NCBI RefSeq assembly: GCF_001426375.1
Contig: NZ_LMEO01000006.1
Location: 88,538-152,537, forward strand
Source: Paenibacillus sp. Root444D2
Lineage (GTDB): Bacteria > Bacillota > Bacilli > Paenibacillales > NBRC-103111
DNA length: 64,000 bases
Direction of reading: 5' to 3'
A model generated the notes under the pieces. It did not search any database. It was not told the DNA's origin and was given only the letters and a program-made list of their open reading frames with translations. The translations under genes and the position numbers were made by a program. Each line of letters starts with the position of its first letter. Positions within the stretch are counted from its first letter, which is position 1. Positions 15,630 through 23,668 of the stretch are shown here, one piece after another.

Positions 15630-17243
15630 ATGATTAATGTTAATAACGTGACGCTTCGTTACGGCAAGAGAGCCCTATTCGAGGACGCCAATATCAAATT
15701 TACACCAGGTAACTGCTACGGACTAATCGGAGCAAATGGTGCCGGTAAATCAACTTTTCTGAAAATTCTTTCCGGTGAGATTGAGCCTAACACAGGCGAA
15801 GTCAACATAACACCTGGCGAGAGAATGGCTGTTTTGAAACAAAACCATTACGAGTTTGACGAAATCGATGTTTTGAAAACTGTCATGATGGGTCATGCTC
15901 GCTTATTTAAAATTATGGAAGAGAAAGATGCTTTGTATGCCAAAGCTGATTTTACAGAAGAAGATGGCATGAAAGCGGCTGATCTCGAAGGCGAATTCCA
16001 GGATCTAGATGGCTGGCAGGCGGAATCGGATGCAGCTGAGCTTCTCATCGGTCTCGGTATCCCGACTTCCATGCATGATACGAAAATGAAAGACCTTGAT
16101 GGTAATGAGAAAGTACGTGTGCTCTTAGCACAAGCCTTGTTCGGCAATCCGAATATTTTGCTGCTGGATGAGCCTACCAACCATTTGAACTTAGAGTCCA
16201 TTCGTTGGCTGGAGAACTTCCTTTCCCGCTTTGAAGGCACTGTTATCGTTGTATCCCATGATCGTCACTTCCTGAACCAAGTATGTACGCATATTGCGGA
16301 TATTGATTTTGGAAAAATTCAAATGTATGTCGGGAACTACGACTGGTGGTATGAGTCCAGCCAACTGGCACTTCGTTTGACGAGAGACGCGAACAAGAAA
16401 ACCGAAGAAAAACGTAAAGAGTTGGAAGCCTTTATCGCACGCTTTAGCGCGAATGCCTCCAAATCGAAGCAAGCTACATCCCGTAAAAAACAACTCGAGA
16501 AGCTTACTCTTGAAGATATCAGACCATCCAGCCGTAAATATCCGTTCATTCACTTCAAAGGTGAGCGTGAAGCGGGTAAGCAGCTGCTGGCTGTTGAGAA
16601 ATTGTCCAAAACGATTGATGGCGTAAAAGTGTTAGACAACATCTCGTTTACCATTAATAAAGGGGATAAAGTTGCCTTTGTTGGTCCGGACGGCATCGCC
16701 AAAACGACGCTCTTCAAAATCCTGATGGGTGAAATGGAAGCGGATGAGGGTACGTACACATGGGGGATTACAACTTCCCAAGCTTACTTCCCTAAAGACA
16801 GCCAAGATTATTTCAACTCTGATTTAACTTTGGTGGATTGGCTTCGTCAATACTCCAAAGACCAAGATGAATCCTTCTTGCGCGGCTTCCTGGGGCGTAT
16901 GTTGTTCTCAGGCGAAGAAGCACTGAAGAAAGCAAACGTTCTTTCGGGTGGAGAGAAAGTACGTTGCATGTTCTCCAAAATGATGCTAAGCGGAGCCAAT
17001 GTCCTCATTCTTGATGAGCCTACGAACCATTTGGATTTGGAGTCCATTACTGCGCTTAACAATGGTCTTGTTGATTTCGACGGAACGATTCTTTTCGTCT
17101 CCCATGACCATCAGTTCATCCAAACGATTGCTACACGTATTATGGAAATCACGCCTAAAGGACTCATCGATAAAATGTTTACTTATGATGAATACCTAGA
17201 AAGCGAAGACGTACAAAAACAACGCGAAGCGCAATACGCGTAA
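15630..17243 (+). CDS. ykpA: ABC-F ATPase, YkpA/YbiT type
   Basis: The 537-aa double ABC protein has a first Walker A GANGAGKST (about residue 36) and LLLDEPTNHLN. The signature of the first half is altered to LDGNEKVR, and the second Walker A reads GPDGIAKTT with Ala where Gly is usual. The second half has LSGGEKVR and LILDEPTNHLD. I believe these departures also occur in YkpA-type members, but this needs an alignment. The charged linker is at about 245-300. It is the third ABC-F protein in this cluster and a likely ribosome-associated translation factor. A bidirectional terminator follows. Confidence 0.88.
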   Translation: MINVNNVTLRYGKRALFEDANIKFTPGNCYGLIGANGAGKSTFLKILSGEIEPNTGEVNITPGERMAVLKQNHYEFDEIDVLKTVMMGHARLFKIMEEKDALYAKADFTEEDGMKAADLEGEFQDLDGWQAESDAAELLIGLGIPTSMHDTKMKDLDGNEKVRVLLAQALFGNPNILLLDEPTNHLNLESIRWLENFLSRFEGTVIVVSHDRHFLNQVCTHIADIDFGKIQMYVGNYDWWYESSQLALRLTRDANKKTEEKRKELEAFIARFSANASKSKQATSRKKQLEKLTLEDIRPSSRKYPFIHFKGEREAGKQLLAVEKLSKTIDGVKVLDNISFTINKGDKVAFVGPDGIAKTTLFKILMGEMEADEGTYTWGITTSQAYFPKDSQDYFNSDLTLVDWLRQYSKDQDESFLRGFLGRMLFSGEEALKKANVLSGGEKVRCMFSKMMLSGANVLILDEPTNHLDLESITALNNGLVDFDGTILFVSHDHQFIQTIATRIMEITPKGLIDKMFTYDEYLESEDVQKQREAQYA

Positions 17244-17252
17244 TGATAAATG

Positions 17253-17288
17253 AAAAGCGCCCTGACGTATTACTCTCAGGGCGCTTTT
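17253..17288. terminator. Bidirectional intrinsic terminator
   Basis: AAAAGCGCCCTGA pairs with TCAGGGCGCTTTT across a 10-base loop. It serves the YkpA-like gene on plus and the 70-aa gene on minus. Confidence 0.9.
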
Positions 17289-17306
17289 GCCTACGCAAAG
17301 CGACGT

Positions 17307-17519
17307 TTAGCTGCCGCCGGTACGACGGCGTTGATTGTTTACTTTTTTGGTCATTTGACTTTTTCCGCTTTGATTATTGTTTCCAGCTTGTTTCGGGTTT
17401 GCGCGTGCAGCGGCTTGATCCGCTTTCTTTTGGGCTAGTTTCTGCTTAATGGCATCAGCTAAACTAACTTTTTTTGGGCCTTGTTGTTCACCCAGCTGAT
17501 CTTCAGGCTTGTCTGACAT
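17307..17519 (-). CDS. Small basic Lys/Gln-rich protein, function unknown
   Basis: The ORF can be extended upstream, but ATG 17519 has the well-placed site AAGAAGGTG, giving a 70-aa protein. An acidic N-terminus (MSDKPEDQLGEQQG) is followed by a helix VSLADAIKQKLAQKK and a basic, Asn/Gln/Arg-rich tail. It is likely cytosolic and disordered at the C-terminus. Convergent with the YkpA-like gene and divergent from the 172-aa gene. I do not recognise a named family. Confidence 0.7.
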   Translation of the reverse strand: MSDKPEDQLGEQQGPKKVSLADAIKQKLAQKKADQAAARANPKQAGNNNQSGKSQMTKKVNNQRRRTGGS

Positions 17520-17591
17520 AGGAACACCTTCTTTACGTGGTATGCTTTTAGTATAATCGAATCTAACAAAAGATGAAAGAAGGTGTAGGAG

Positions 17592-18110
17592 ATGTTTGAT
17601 CCAACGATCTATGACAATATTAAGGTTGTGCTTGAAGGAGCCGTCTATGACTTGGATTTGGACGGTAAAATTATCATTACGCGGCGGCAAGATCAAGTTG
17701 ATCTATCCTCGATGTCACGCACATATGCCATTGAATTTGCCCGTAAGATAGATAAACCAAGCAAAGCCGAAATTAACCTGCACGTTCATTTGAGTGATTT
17801 AGCAGCAGAAATTTTAGAAAATCCATCAGCTAAGCCAGGCTGTACGTTGACCATTAAGCTTTTTACCAAAGTTAAAAACCCAGATATCGAGTGCCCTTAT
17901 ATCGCAGAGCAATTAGGTGCCATTTGGGAGCAGCGTCCCCAAGTCGTTCAGCTGCTTTCTTATGAACATAGCCTACATCCAATTTCCTATCATAATCAAA
18001 TCACATTATCCTTCGGACGCAAAGTAGATGAAAGTCAAATTGATGATTTCCCGCATCTCATCGCGTATGCCGTAGATAGTTTAGCTTGGTTGGATGAAAG
18101 AGGGAGCTAG
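17592..18110 (+). CDS. Conserved-looking protein of unknown function
   Basis: 172 aa, start ATG 17592 after GAAGGTGTAGGAG. A TATAAT at 17552-17557 could be its -10. It has no signal or membrane segment. The composition is that of a folded cytosolic alpha/beta protein (VVLEGAVYDLDLDG, SYHNQITLSFGRKVDES). It is followed at once by a thioredoxin-like gene and KapB, so these three probably form one transcript. I cannot assign a function. Confidence 0.75.
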   Translation: MFDPTIYDNIKVVLEGAVYDLDLDGKIIITRRQDQVDLSSMSRTYAIEFARKIDKPSKAEINLHVHLSDLAAEILENPSAKPGCTLTIKLFTKVKNPDIECPYIAEQLGAIWEQRPQVVQLLSYEHSLHPISYHNQITLSFGRKVDESQIDDFPHLIAYAVDSLAWLDERGS

Positions 18111-18111
18111 T

Positions 18112-18432
18112 ATGCAGGAATTAACGGAGCAGGTACTGCTAGAGCGAGTAAGCAGAACGCAAGAAGGTTCGTTTGCTGTTTTTCTATATACACCTTTTTG
18201 CGGTACATGCAAAGTGACGGAACGGATGTTAGACATCATTATGACAATGCTGCCTGCCTTACCGCTTGTAAAGTGCAATATTAACTTTCTTCCGCAAATT
18301 ACTCGTGAATGGCAAATTAGTAGTGTACCGTGTATAGTCATCTTAGAACAGGGAAAAGAGAAAGAATTTATGTACCGCATGCAATCGGTGGATGAGCTGT
18401 ATCGTAAACTGCTGCCACTTAATCGTATGTGA
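18112..18432 (+). CDS. Thioredoxin-like protein
   Basis: ATG 18112 has the site GAGGGAGC and starts just after the previous stop; an in-frame ATG at 18094 overlaps that gene. The 106-aa product has a thioredoxin fold with YTPFCGTCKVTERML (CGTC redox motif, about residue 27-30) and a cis-Pro region SSVPCIVIL (about 64-72). The active-site sequence differs from CGPC of thioredoxin, so redox potential and partner may differ. It resembles the YtpP-type small thioredoxins of bacilli. Confidence 0.82.
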   Translation: MQELTEQVLLERVSRTQEGSFAVFLYTPFCGTCKVTERMLDIIMTMLPALPLVKCNINFLPQITREWQISSVPCIVILEQGKEKEFMYRMQSVDELYRKLLPLNRM

Positions 18433-18459
18433 ATTAGAAAAGACTGGAGTTGTTGACGA

Positions 18460-18849
18460 ATGAGTAGTTTTCAAATAGGAGATCGCGTAACGGCTGAGTA
18501 TAAAACAGGTGCTTATTTCGGTGAGGTTGTGGAGGTAAGCAGTTCGATGAAAGCGGCAGTTCGTATTCTGGCTGTAAAGGAGCACCCGACACAAGGAGAT
18601 TTACATAACCCAATGGATCCGAGTGTAGCTTTTTTTCATCAACGACGGGCATTGTCTTATCAAGAAATTGCCTTAATGCCTATATCCACCATTCGTCCTT
18701 ATGCAGGTCAGATTCCGGATTACCAAGATTCTCTGAAGAGAGCGCTACTCGCGCAAATTAGTAAGCTGTCGGAAATGGAAGCGTGGGCCCGACGCTCTCT
18801 GCAGGAGCTTGATCAGTTACAGAAAGAATATTTTCCAACGAAAGATTAA
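18460..18849 (+). CDS. kapB: Kinase-associated protein KapB
   Basis: The 129-aa protein matches the known KapB pattern along its length: an N-terminal barrel (QIGDRVTAEYKTGAYFGEV), HPTQGDLHNP, FFHQRRALSYQE, and IPDYQDSLKRAL. In B. subtilis KapB is needed for KinB signalling into the sporulation phosphorelay. Despite the family name kinase-associated lipoprotein B, no lipobox or signal peptide is present here. It follows the thioredoxin-like gene after 27 bases. Confidence 0.88.
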   Translation: MSSFQIGDRVTAEYKTGAYFGEVVEVSSSMKAAVRILAVKEHPTQGDLHNPMDPSVAFFHQRRALSYQEIALMPISTIRPYAGQIPDYQDSLKRALLAQISKLSEMEAWARRSLQELDQLQKEYFPTKD

Positions 18850-19067
18850 GAAACTTCCAGATACAATTTCGTGCCGTCGTTATATTTGAAAATGGCAACA
18901 TCACCAATGATCTCGATCATCGAGATCATTTTTAATTTCTTGCGAAATTCAAAATTTAGTTCCAGTTCCTTAAGTTTACTCGATAACAATTCCATATGAG
19001 AACGTTTATGTGTGAAATTAAGCACGGGGATGGATTTGCTTTTGAATCTAATGGTTGATGCTTGCAT
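18846..19067 (-). CDS. Small protein of unknown function
   Basis: 73 aa on the minus strand with a strong GAAGGAGGG site 6 bases before ATG. A basic N-terminus precedes a helix (MELLSSKLKELELNFEFRKKL) and a short beta segment (VAIFKYNDGTKLYLEV). Its end overlaps kapB by four bases tail to tail. The good start signal is the main support; no family recognised. Confidence 0.6.
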   Translation of the reverse strand: MQASTIRFKSKSIPVLNFTHKRSHMELLSSKLKELELNFEFRKKLKMISMIEIIGDVAIFKYNDGTKLYLEVS

Positions 19068-19346
19068 GTTAAGCCCTCCTTCGAGTCTTCCTTTGGGAAA
19101 ACTAACTTCTTACTTCTTACCCATTTCTTACTCTGGTCTACACATTAAGGATACATTTCAAATGTTAGATATGTTAGGGTCAAACTATTAAAAAAGTTTT
19201 AGCAATTTATTATATGTAAAGAATAGCTCTAGAGGGCCAGTTCCCTAAAGATTAATTTGAGCATAAAGATTGGCTGTTGCGAGGAAGGATAACCGCATTT
19301 ATAATAAGAAAGATTGAAATCTAAACACGTTCTGGAGGATATAGAA
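19068..19346. other. Intergenic stretch with a promoter for the oxidoreductase gene
   Basis: About 280 AT-rich bases between divergent genes. It contains the promoter candidate listed at 19277-19305. I see no strong hairpin or repeat. Confidence 0.5.
19277..19305 (+). promoter_or_regulatory. Candidate sigma-A promoter
   Basis: TTGCGA, 17-base spacer, TATAAT. It lies 41 bases before the chosen start of the Gfo/Idh/MocA gene. Confidence 0.5.
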
Positions 19347-20423
19347 ATGACAGCTGGAAAACCAATTCGTATAGGTATTATAGGTTCCGGAAATATCGGA
19401 AATGTACATATGGAAGTGCTGAAGAAAGTGCCGGAGGCCGAAATCACCGCCGTCACGGATGTATATTTGCCACTTGCTGAAGCTAGAGCCAAAGAACATA
19501 ACATTGAACGTGTTTATGAGAGTACGGACAAGCTGCTATCGGACCCATCTATAGATGCAGTAATTATTGCTGTGTCCAATGAATGGCATGCGCCTATCGC
19601 AGTACAAGCTCTAGAGGCTGGTAAGCACGTGATGCTCGAAAAGCCTATGGCTTTAAATCTTGCTTCTGCTAAACAAATTGTTGAAGCAGAGCGCAAAGCG
19701 GGTAAAGTCTTGATGATCCCGCACCAACTTAGATGGGATGCCTTGTCACTAGCTGTGAAACAACAGGTTGAGAAAGGTGCGCTTGGCCACATTTATCACG
19801 CAAAAGCAGGTTGGTTAAGACGCAAAGGGATTCCGGGCTGGGGAACTTGGTTTACCCAAATGGGGAAATCCGGCGGCGGTCCTTTGATTGATCTGGGTGT
19901 GCATATGTTGGATTTATCTTTATATTTGATGGGGAATCCGAAACCTGTATCGGTCTATGGAGCGACCTACGCTGAATTCGGACCACGTAAAAAAGGGATT
20001 GGATCCTGGGGGGCACCCAATTGGGATGGTCAATATGATGTGGAGGATTTGGCAACGGCTCTGATTAAATTTGACAATGGCGCTACTTTATCTCTTGATG
20101 TAAGTTGGGCAGCTCTCATTGAAACAGATAACCAACCTTATGTGCAGCTGCTTGGAAGCGAAGGCGGTGCCTCGATTCGTGGAACAAAAGGGAAGCTGTT
20201 CGCAGAAATGTTCGATCGCGAAGCTGACATTGACCTCACAGTGCCTGAATTCGATGAAGGACCGCGCGTCCGTATGGCGAGACATTTCTTGTCGTGCATT
20301 GAAAGCGGCTTACAGCCGTTAACATCCGTCATGACGGGTTATACGAACAACTTGATCTTGGATGCGATTTACCGTTCGTCGCAAACGGGTAATGAAGTGA
20401 AATTGGATTGGGACATCGAGTAG
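19347..20423 (+). CDS. Gfo/Idh/MocA family NAD(P)-dependent oxidoreductase
   Basis: ATG 19347 follows TGGAGGATATAGAA and is preferred to the upstream TTG at 19314. The 358-aa product has an N-terminal Rossmann fold (GIIGSGNIGNVHMEVL, about residues 9-24), the EKPMALN motif (about 94-100) and the C-terminal GFO/IDH dimer domain with GGGPLIDLGVHMLDL (about 172-186). Such enzymes oxidise or reduce sugars, inositols or related polyols. No neighbouring sugar transporter suggests the substrate. The family is certain, the substrate unknown. Confidence 0.9.
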   Translation: MTAGKPIRIGIIGSGNIGNVHMEVLKKVPEAEITAVTDVYLPLAEARAKEHNIERVYESTDKLLSDPSIDAVIIAVSNEWHAPIAVQALEAGKHVMLEKPMALNLASAKQIVEAERKAGKVLMIPHQLRWDALSLAVKQQVEKGALGHIYHAKAGWLRRKGIPGWGTWFTQMGKSGGGPLIDLGVHMLDLSLYLMGNPKPVSVYGATYAEFGPRKKGIGSWGAPNWDGQYDVEDLATALIKFDNGATLSLDVSWAALIETDNQPYVQLLGSEGGASIRGTKGKLFAEMFDREADIDLTVPEFDEGPRVRMARHFLSCIESGLQPLTSVMTGYTNNLILDAIYRSSQTGNEVKLDWDIE

Positions 20424-20439
20424 ACAGGGGCTGCAGGAA

Positions 20440-21075
20440 GTGAACTGGGAGTTATTTAGTATTATCGGAACGATTGCATTCGCGGTGAGTGGAGCCATAG
20501 TTGCGATGGAAGAAGAATATGATATATTAGGCGTCTATGTACTCGGGCTTGTTACGGCTTTCGGCGGAGGGGTCATTCGAAACTTGTTGATCGGTAAACC
20601 AGTTGTCCTTTTATGGGAGCAAGGCTTATATTTCCAAATTGCCTTGTTTGCAATGACACTTGTGTTCTTTATGCCCGTTCGATTCATCCGATTATGGAAA
20701 ACTTGGGAAGCTTTCTTTGATGCGATTGGTCTAGCTGCTTTTTCTATCCAAGGCGCTTTGTATGCGACGAATATGGGACATCCGCTCAGTGCCATTATTG
20801 TTGCCGCTGTACTGACGGGAATTGGCGGGGGGATGGTCCGGGATGTATTAGCTGGACGCAAGCCGCTCGTGCTCAAGGATGAAATTTATGCTGTCTGGGG
20901 CATGCTGGCTGGGGCACTTGTCGGACTAGGTTGGACGCAAGGCGCTTGGCAGTTAGCTGTGCTATTTTCACTAATTGTGATTCTGAGAATGCTATCGGTC
21001 TTTTATAAATGGAAACTGCCTAAACGTTCCTTACGGGGTTCCATAGGTGAGGCAACTCGCAGAGCTGACATGTAG
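20440..21075 (+). CDS. TRIC-like (YadS/YvgT-type) membrane cation channel
   Basis: 211 aa starting at GTG 20440. About seven hydrophobic segments form two homologous halves, each with a glycine-rich kink: GGGVIRNLLIGKP (about residue 46) and GIGGGMVRDVLAGRKP (about 129). These are the signatures of the UPF0126/TRIC family, trimeric cation channels. The tail is short and basic. It starts 16 bases after the oxidoreductase, so it may be on the same transcript. Confidence 0.88.
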   Translation: MNWELFSIIGTIAFAVSGAIVAMEEEYDILGVYVLGLVTAFGGGVIRNLLIGKPVVLLWEQGLYFQIALFAMTLVFFMPVRFIRLWKTWEAFFDAIGLAAFSIQGALYATNMGHPLSAIIVAAVLTGIGGGMVRDVLAGRKPLVLKDEIYAVWGMLAGALVGLGWTQGAWQLAVLFSLIVILRMLSVFYKWKLPKRSLRGSIGEATRRADM

Positions 21076-21113
21076 TACCGTGTTATCTAAAGCTGGAAAG
21101 GAGGATGGTTAGC

Positions 21114-21593
21114 ATGGAAACATCATTGTTACAGCAGCAAAAGATTTCAGCAGAGACGATTGCATCGCGGATTATTTCGGTGAAAGAATTGCTGCAAACG
21201 GAGCTTGACATGTATGAGGTGTCTAAGGATGTTGAAACAGGTGAACATTATCTCCATTATGCTTACATGCATCGAGATTTTACGAACACTGGTGAGCCGG
21301 AATCGTTTCATTATTTGCTGCCCATTGACAGCGATGATGTGCTCGGTTTGATATTTGGGGAGCAGGGTTATGCCTATCCAGAGCATTGGAACAAATCATT
21401 TTTGCGAAACGGTCCAGAGGGATTTTACATTTGGTTTGACCCATCACATGAATTGCAGCAATCAGAGGATGATGCTATTGCACAGGATTTGTTAAATAAG
21501 CTGAGAGCTTTTCGTGAAAATGGGAATGTAGACCCGGAAGCGGTTCGTAAGTTGCTTGAAGAACTGGATGAAACACGCAATAAAAAGGAATAG
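21114..21593 (+). CDS. Acidic protein of unknown function
   Basis: AAAGGAGG is correctly spaced for ATG 21114 and too close for ATG 21105, so I use the former (159 aa). No signal or membrane segment. An N-terminal helix is followed by a mixed region (HYLHYAYMHRDF, ESFHYLLPIDSDDVLGLIFG, GFYIWFDPSHEL) and an acidic C-terminal helix. No family recognised. A terminator follows. Confidence 0.7.
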   Translation: METSLLQQQKISAETIASRIISVKELLQTELDMYEVSKDVETGEHYLHYAYMHRDFTNTGEPESFHYLLPIDSDDVLGLIFGEQGYAYPEHWNKSFLRNGPEGFYIWFDPSHELQQSEDDAIAQDLLNKLRAFRENGNVDPEAVRKLLEELDETRNKKE

Positions 21594-21630
21594 CCAGGAT
21601 TGAATGCCTTAATCATATTTTTCTCCAAGA

Positions 21631-21666
21631 GCCCGCTTGCCGACGATTCGGCGGCGGGCTTTTTTG
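21631..21666 (+). terminator. Intrinsic terminator
   Basis: GCCCGC..CCG stem pairing with CGG..GCGGGC and a run of six T. Confidence 0.88.
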
Positions 21667-21776
21667 TTAAATAAGAAATTATATGTTTTGGGGTAGGGGC
21701 TGAGGCAATAGCTTCTCCCTATTTTTATTGGAGTCGTTCCTCAGTTTTGTGATTGGTTTTGATATTTTGGTTACCG

Positions 21777-21962
21777 ATGTTGCATTTTCTACAACAATTC
21801 ACAACCCAAAGGGCTATTTCGCAACTTGAAGTTGCAGTTTGTACAACAATTAGAACCCATTTGATACGAAATGGCCTATATAGGACCAAATTGTTGTACG
21901 TTATGCAACAACGAAGGGGGAAAGTCGAGATTTAAGGAGAATTGTTGCACTTTTTGCAACAT
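21777..21962. repeat. Cluster of GTTGCA/TGCAAC inverted repeats
   Basis: Five short palindromic units lie in 186 bases: GTTGCATTTTCTACAAC, GCAACTTGAAGTTGC, GTACAACAATT, TTGTTGTACG..TGCAACAA and TTGTTGCACTTTTTGCAAC. The shared word is (A)TTGTTGCA and its complement. It looks like a fragmentary intergenic repeat element. Confidence 0.65.
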
Positions 21963-22182
21963 CAGTCAACCGCGACTATGGATCCATTCATCTAACAACC
22001 TCAAGTGAGCACATACGTAGAAGGACACTGATTAAAGTCATCTCAATATAGAAGAAAATTGGACGGTGAATGAATTATTCGCTTGGAAAAAGTAAATTAG
22101 CCTGCCTAAAGTTTTAGAATTTACAACTTACACGGAGTTGGCAAGCGATTGGCTAAACATACACGTAATAATCGTTATTTGC

Positions 22183-22233
22183 TCTGCATCAACCTTTACA
22201 AACACTATCGACTAAGGACAGAGTAAGCTTGTT
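22183..22233 (-). repeat. Dispersed 55-bp repeat, degraded copy
   Basis: Read on the minus strand it keeps GTTTGTAAAGGTTGATGC and a CTGTCCTTAG stem remnant, compared with GTTTGTCAAGGTTGATGC in the two good copies. Confidence 0.6.
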
Positions 22234-22309
22234 TTTTTGTTTAGTAAAAATCAGGATAAATGTCCATATTAACACCAATGGCTTTTGATTAGGAGAGGGG
22301 GGAGAAATC

Positions 22310-22465
22310 ATGGATACAGAGTCCTACCGTTTTGCTAACTTTGGCACACGTGAAGATTTGCTGGAAGATCTGCGCAGCCTCGAGTCCCGCATGAAGGATG
22401 AACTGGGGTATGAGGTAGCCCTGATTGCTTACACGCAAGAAGATGATGGGAGTAACAAAAAGTAA
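22310..22465 (+). CDS. 51-aa protein of unknown function
   Basis: Start ATG 22310 is preceded by GAGAGGGGGGAGAAATC, a strong ribosome binding site. The peptide is acidic and probably helical (TREDLLEDLRSLESRMKDEL), then EVALIAYTQED. It ends 28 bases before the YhcN/YlaJ-type lipoprotein gene, whose own site is GAAGGGGGG, so the two probably form one transcript. Small genes of this kind are common beside sporulation genes in bacilli, but the role is unknown. Confidence 0.65.
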   Translation: MDTESYRFANFGTREDLLEDLRSLESRMKDELGYEVALIAYTQEDDGSNKK

Positions 22466-22493
22466 AGTTTGAGCTATTAGAAGGGGGGCCTAT

Positions 22494-23198
22494 ATGAAAA
22501 AAACGATGTTCAAAATCGTGGTAACCGCTATACTCGTCGGCATGTCAGCAGGCTGTACAGCAGCGAGTCCAAAAAATCAAGCAGGCGCAAGCTCTGCCAA
22601 CCCGAAAGCTGGCAGCTGGGATACAGCATTAAGAAACAATGAAAATCCTTCAATGGGTGCAAAGAGTGTCAATCAATCACCGCAGCCCACAATGCTTCAA
22701 CCTACGATTGATAATGTGAAAGCACATATCAACTCGCATTTGCAGCTGAATCGGGATTTAGCGGATCAAATTATTCAAGCGGCACACTTAGGCTCTACTG
22801 CTGTTGCCGTAACTGATAACAATATTTATGTCGCTGTTGATATGGGGGGCATGCAAGCGATGGGCGCCGATGATGGCGTTAAAATGTTAACAAAAAATAA
22901 CGACCCGGAAAACGAAGCAGGCTTGTTCGGCTCAGGGGTAGGGGCACAGATGGATTGGCTCTCGGCTAAACCGATTCCAGCGGAAAGTTCTAATGCCATT
23001 CGACATTTGTTAACGCGTATTTATCCGGAAACGAATATTTTCATCTCTTCGAACCCACATTTCGTGAATCGGATGATGTACTATGACACGCAGCAGCGAA
23101 ATAATAAACGAATGGATACGTATTTGAATGAATTTAACACGATGGTCCAGTATGCGTTCCCAACCTATTCTTCGGGTCAAAGAAACGTTTTACCTTAA
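22494..23198 (+). CDS. YhcN/YlaJ family sporulation-type lipoprotein
   Basis: 234 aa. A basic N-terminus and hydrophobic stretch lead to the lipobox MSAGC (Cys about residue 21), so it should be a membrane-anchored lipoprotein. A low-complexity Ser/Asn/Pro region follows, then the conserved domain (about 75-210; DLADQIIQAAHLGSTAVAVT, NIYVAVD, YPETNIFISSNPHFVNRM). Members in B. subtilis are spore or forespore membrane lipoproteins. Sigma-G control would be expected from the family, but I did not find a clear promoter. Confidence 0.85.
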   Translation: MKKTMFKIVVTAILVGMSAGCTAASPKNQAGASSANPKAGSWDTALRNNENPSMGAKSVNQSPQPTMLQPTIDNVKAHINSHLQLNRDLADQIIQAAHLGSTAVAVTDNNIYVAVDMGGMQAMGADDGVKMLTKNNDPENEAGLFGSGVGAQMDWLSAKPIPAESSNAIRHLLTRIYPETNIFISSNPHFVNRMMYYDTQQRNNKRMDTYLNEFNTMVQYAFPTYSSGQRNVLP

Positions 23199-23253
23199 AG
23201 ATGCTTAAAAAGACAAAGAGCGTAACTATTTCATAGTTGTTCCATAGTTGCTC

Positions 23254-23279
23254 TCCCTCAGCTGTCTGCTGGGGGTTTT
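23254..23279 (+). terminator. Intrinsic terminator
   Basis: CCCTCAGC-TGTCT-GCTGGGGG stem-loop followed by TTTT. Confidence 0.8.
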
Positions 23280-23333
23280 GTCGTATATATTTGCGTTCAC
23301 ATCAAATGAAAGATTTCAAAAAGGAGCTCGACG

Positions 23334-23390
23334 ATGATACCAGAAGCTGAATTTATGGTGCAAGGTATGTCTGAAAGAAAGTATGAGTAA
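23334..23390 (+). CDS. Possible 18-codon leader ORF
   Basis: ATG 23334 is preceded by AAGGAGCTCGACG, a better site than that of the following gene. The 18-aa frame ends at TAA 23388-23390 and overlaps the next ATG (23383) by eight bases, which would couple translation. It may instead be the remains of an earlier start. No composition signal for an attenuator peptide is seen. Confidence 0.4.
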   Translation: MIPEAEFMVQGMSERKYE

Positions 23391-23595
23391 TCGGTATAAG
23401 GTCCGTGCTTATTGTAGTTCACGAGAATGTGATTATGTTCATAAGGAGGATGTGATCCAAGCGATTAACTTTGAAACCGCATACGGCTTAGCGCTGTATT
23501 ATAATGATATTCCTTCCAAGCCGAGTTGTCCGAAATGCGGAGAATCGATGGCTTTTTATTCTCACTCGATTATTGATGAACCGTGGCTGCCCTGA
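23383..23595 (+). CDS. Small zinc-ribbon-like protein
   Basis: 70 aa with an apparent four-Cys metal site: CSSREC near the N-terminus (about residues 11-16) and CPKCGES (about 49-55). The middle is an amphipathic helix (IQAINFETAYGLALYYNDI). Such small Cys-pair proteins are often zinc-binding adaptors. The ribosome binding site is weak (GAAAGAAAG) and the start lies inside a short upstream frame. Function unknown. Confidence 0.65.
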   Translation: MSNRYKVRAYCSSRECDYVHKEDVIQAINFETAYGLALYYNDIPSKPSCPKCGESMAFYSHSIIDEPWLP

Positions 23596-23668
23596 AAAGC
23601 TTGACAAGCTAAGCTTCCCTGATAAATAGTAAGAGGACAAAAAGGATCAGGAGAGGACTGCCAAAGTC

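Larger units (their letters stand above)
21667..22309. other. Gene-free stretch of about 640 bases
   Basis: It holds a cluster of TTGTTGCA-type palindromes (21777-21962) and a degraded copy of the 55-bp dispersed repeat (22183-22233). The rest shows no coding frame with a start signal and no clear promoter. Confidence 0.6.

Noticed and set aside
21753-21935. 60-aa frame in the TTGTTGCA cluster
   Set aside because: No ribosome binding site, and the sequence consists of the palindromic repeats.
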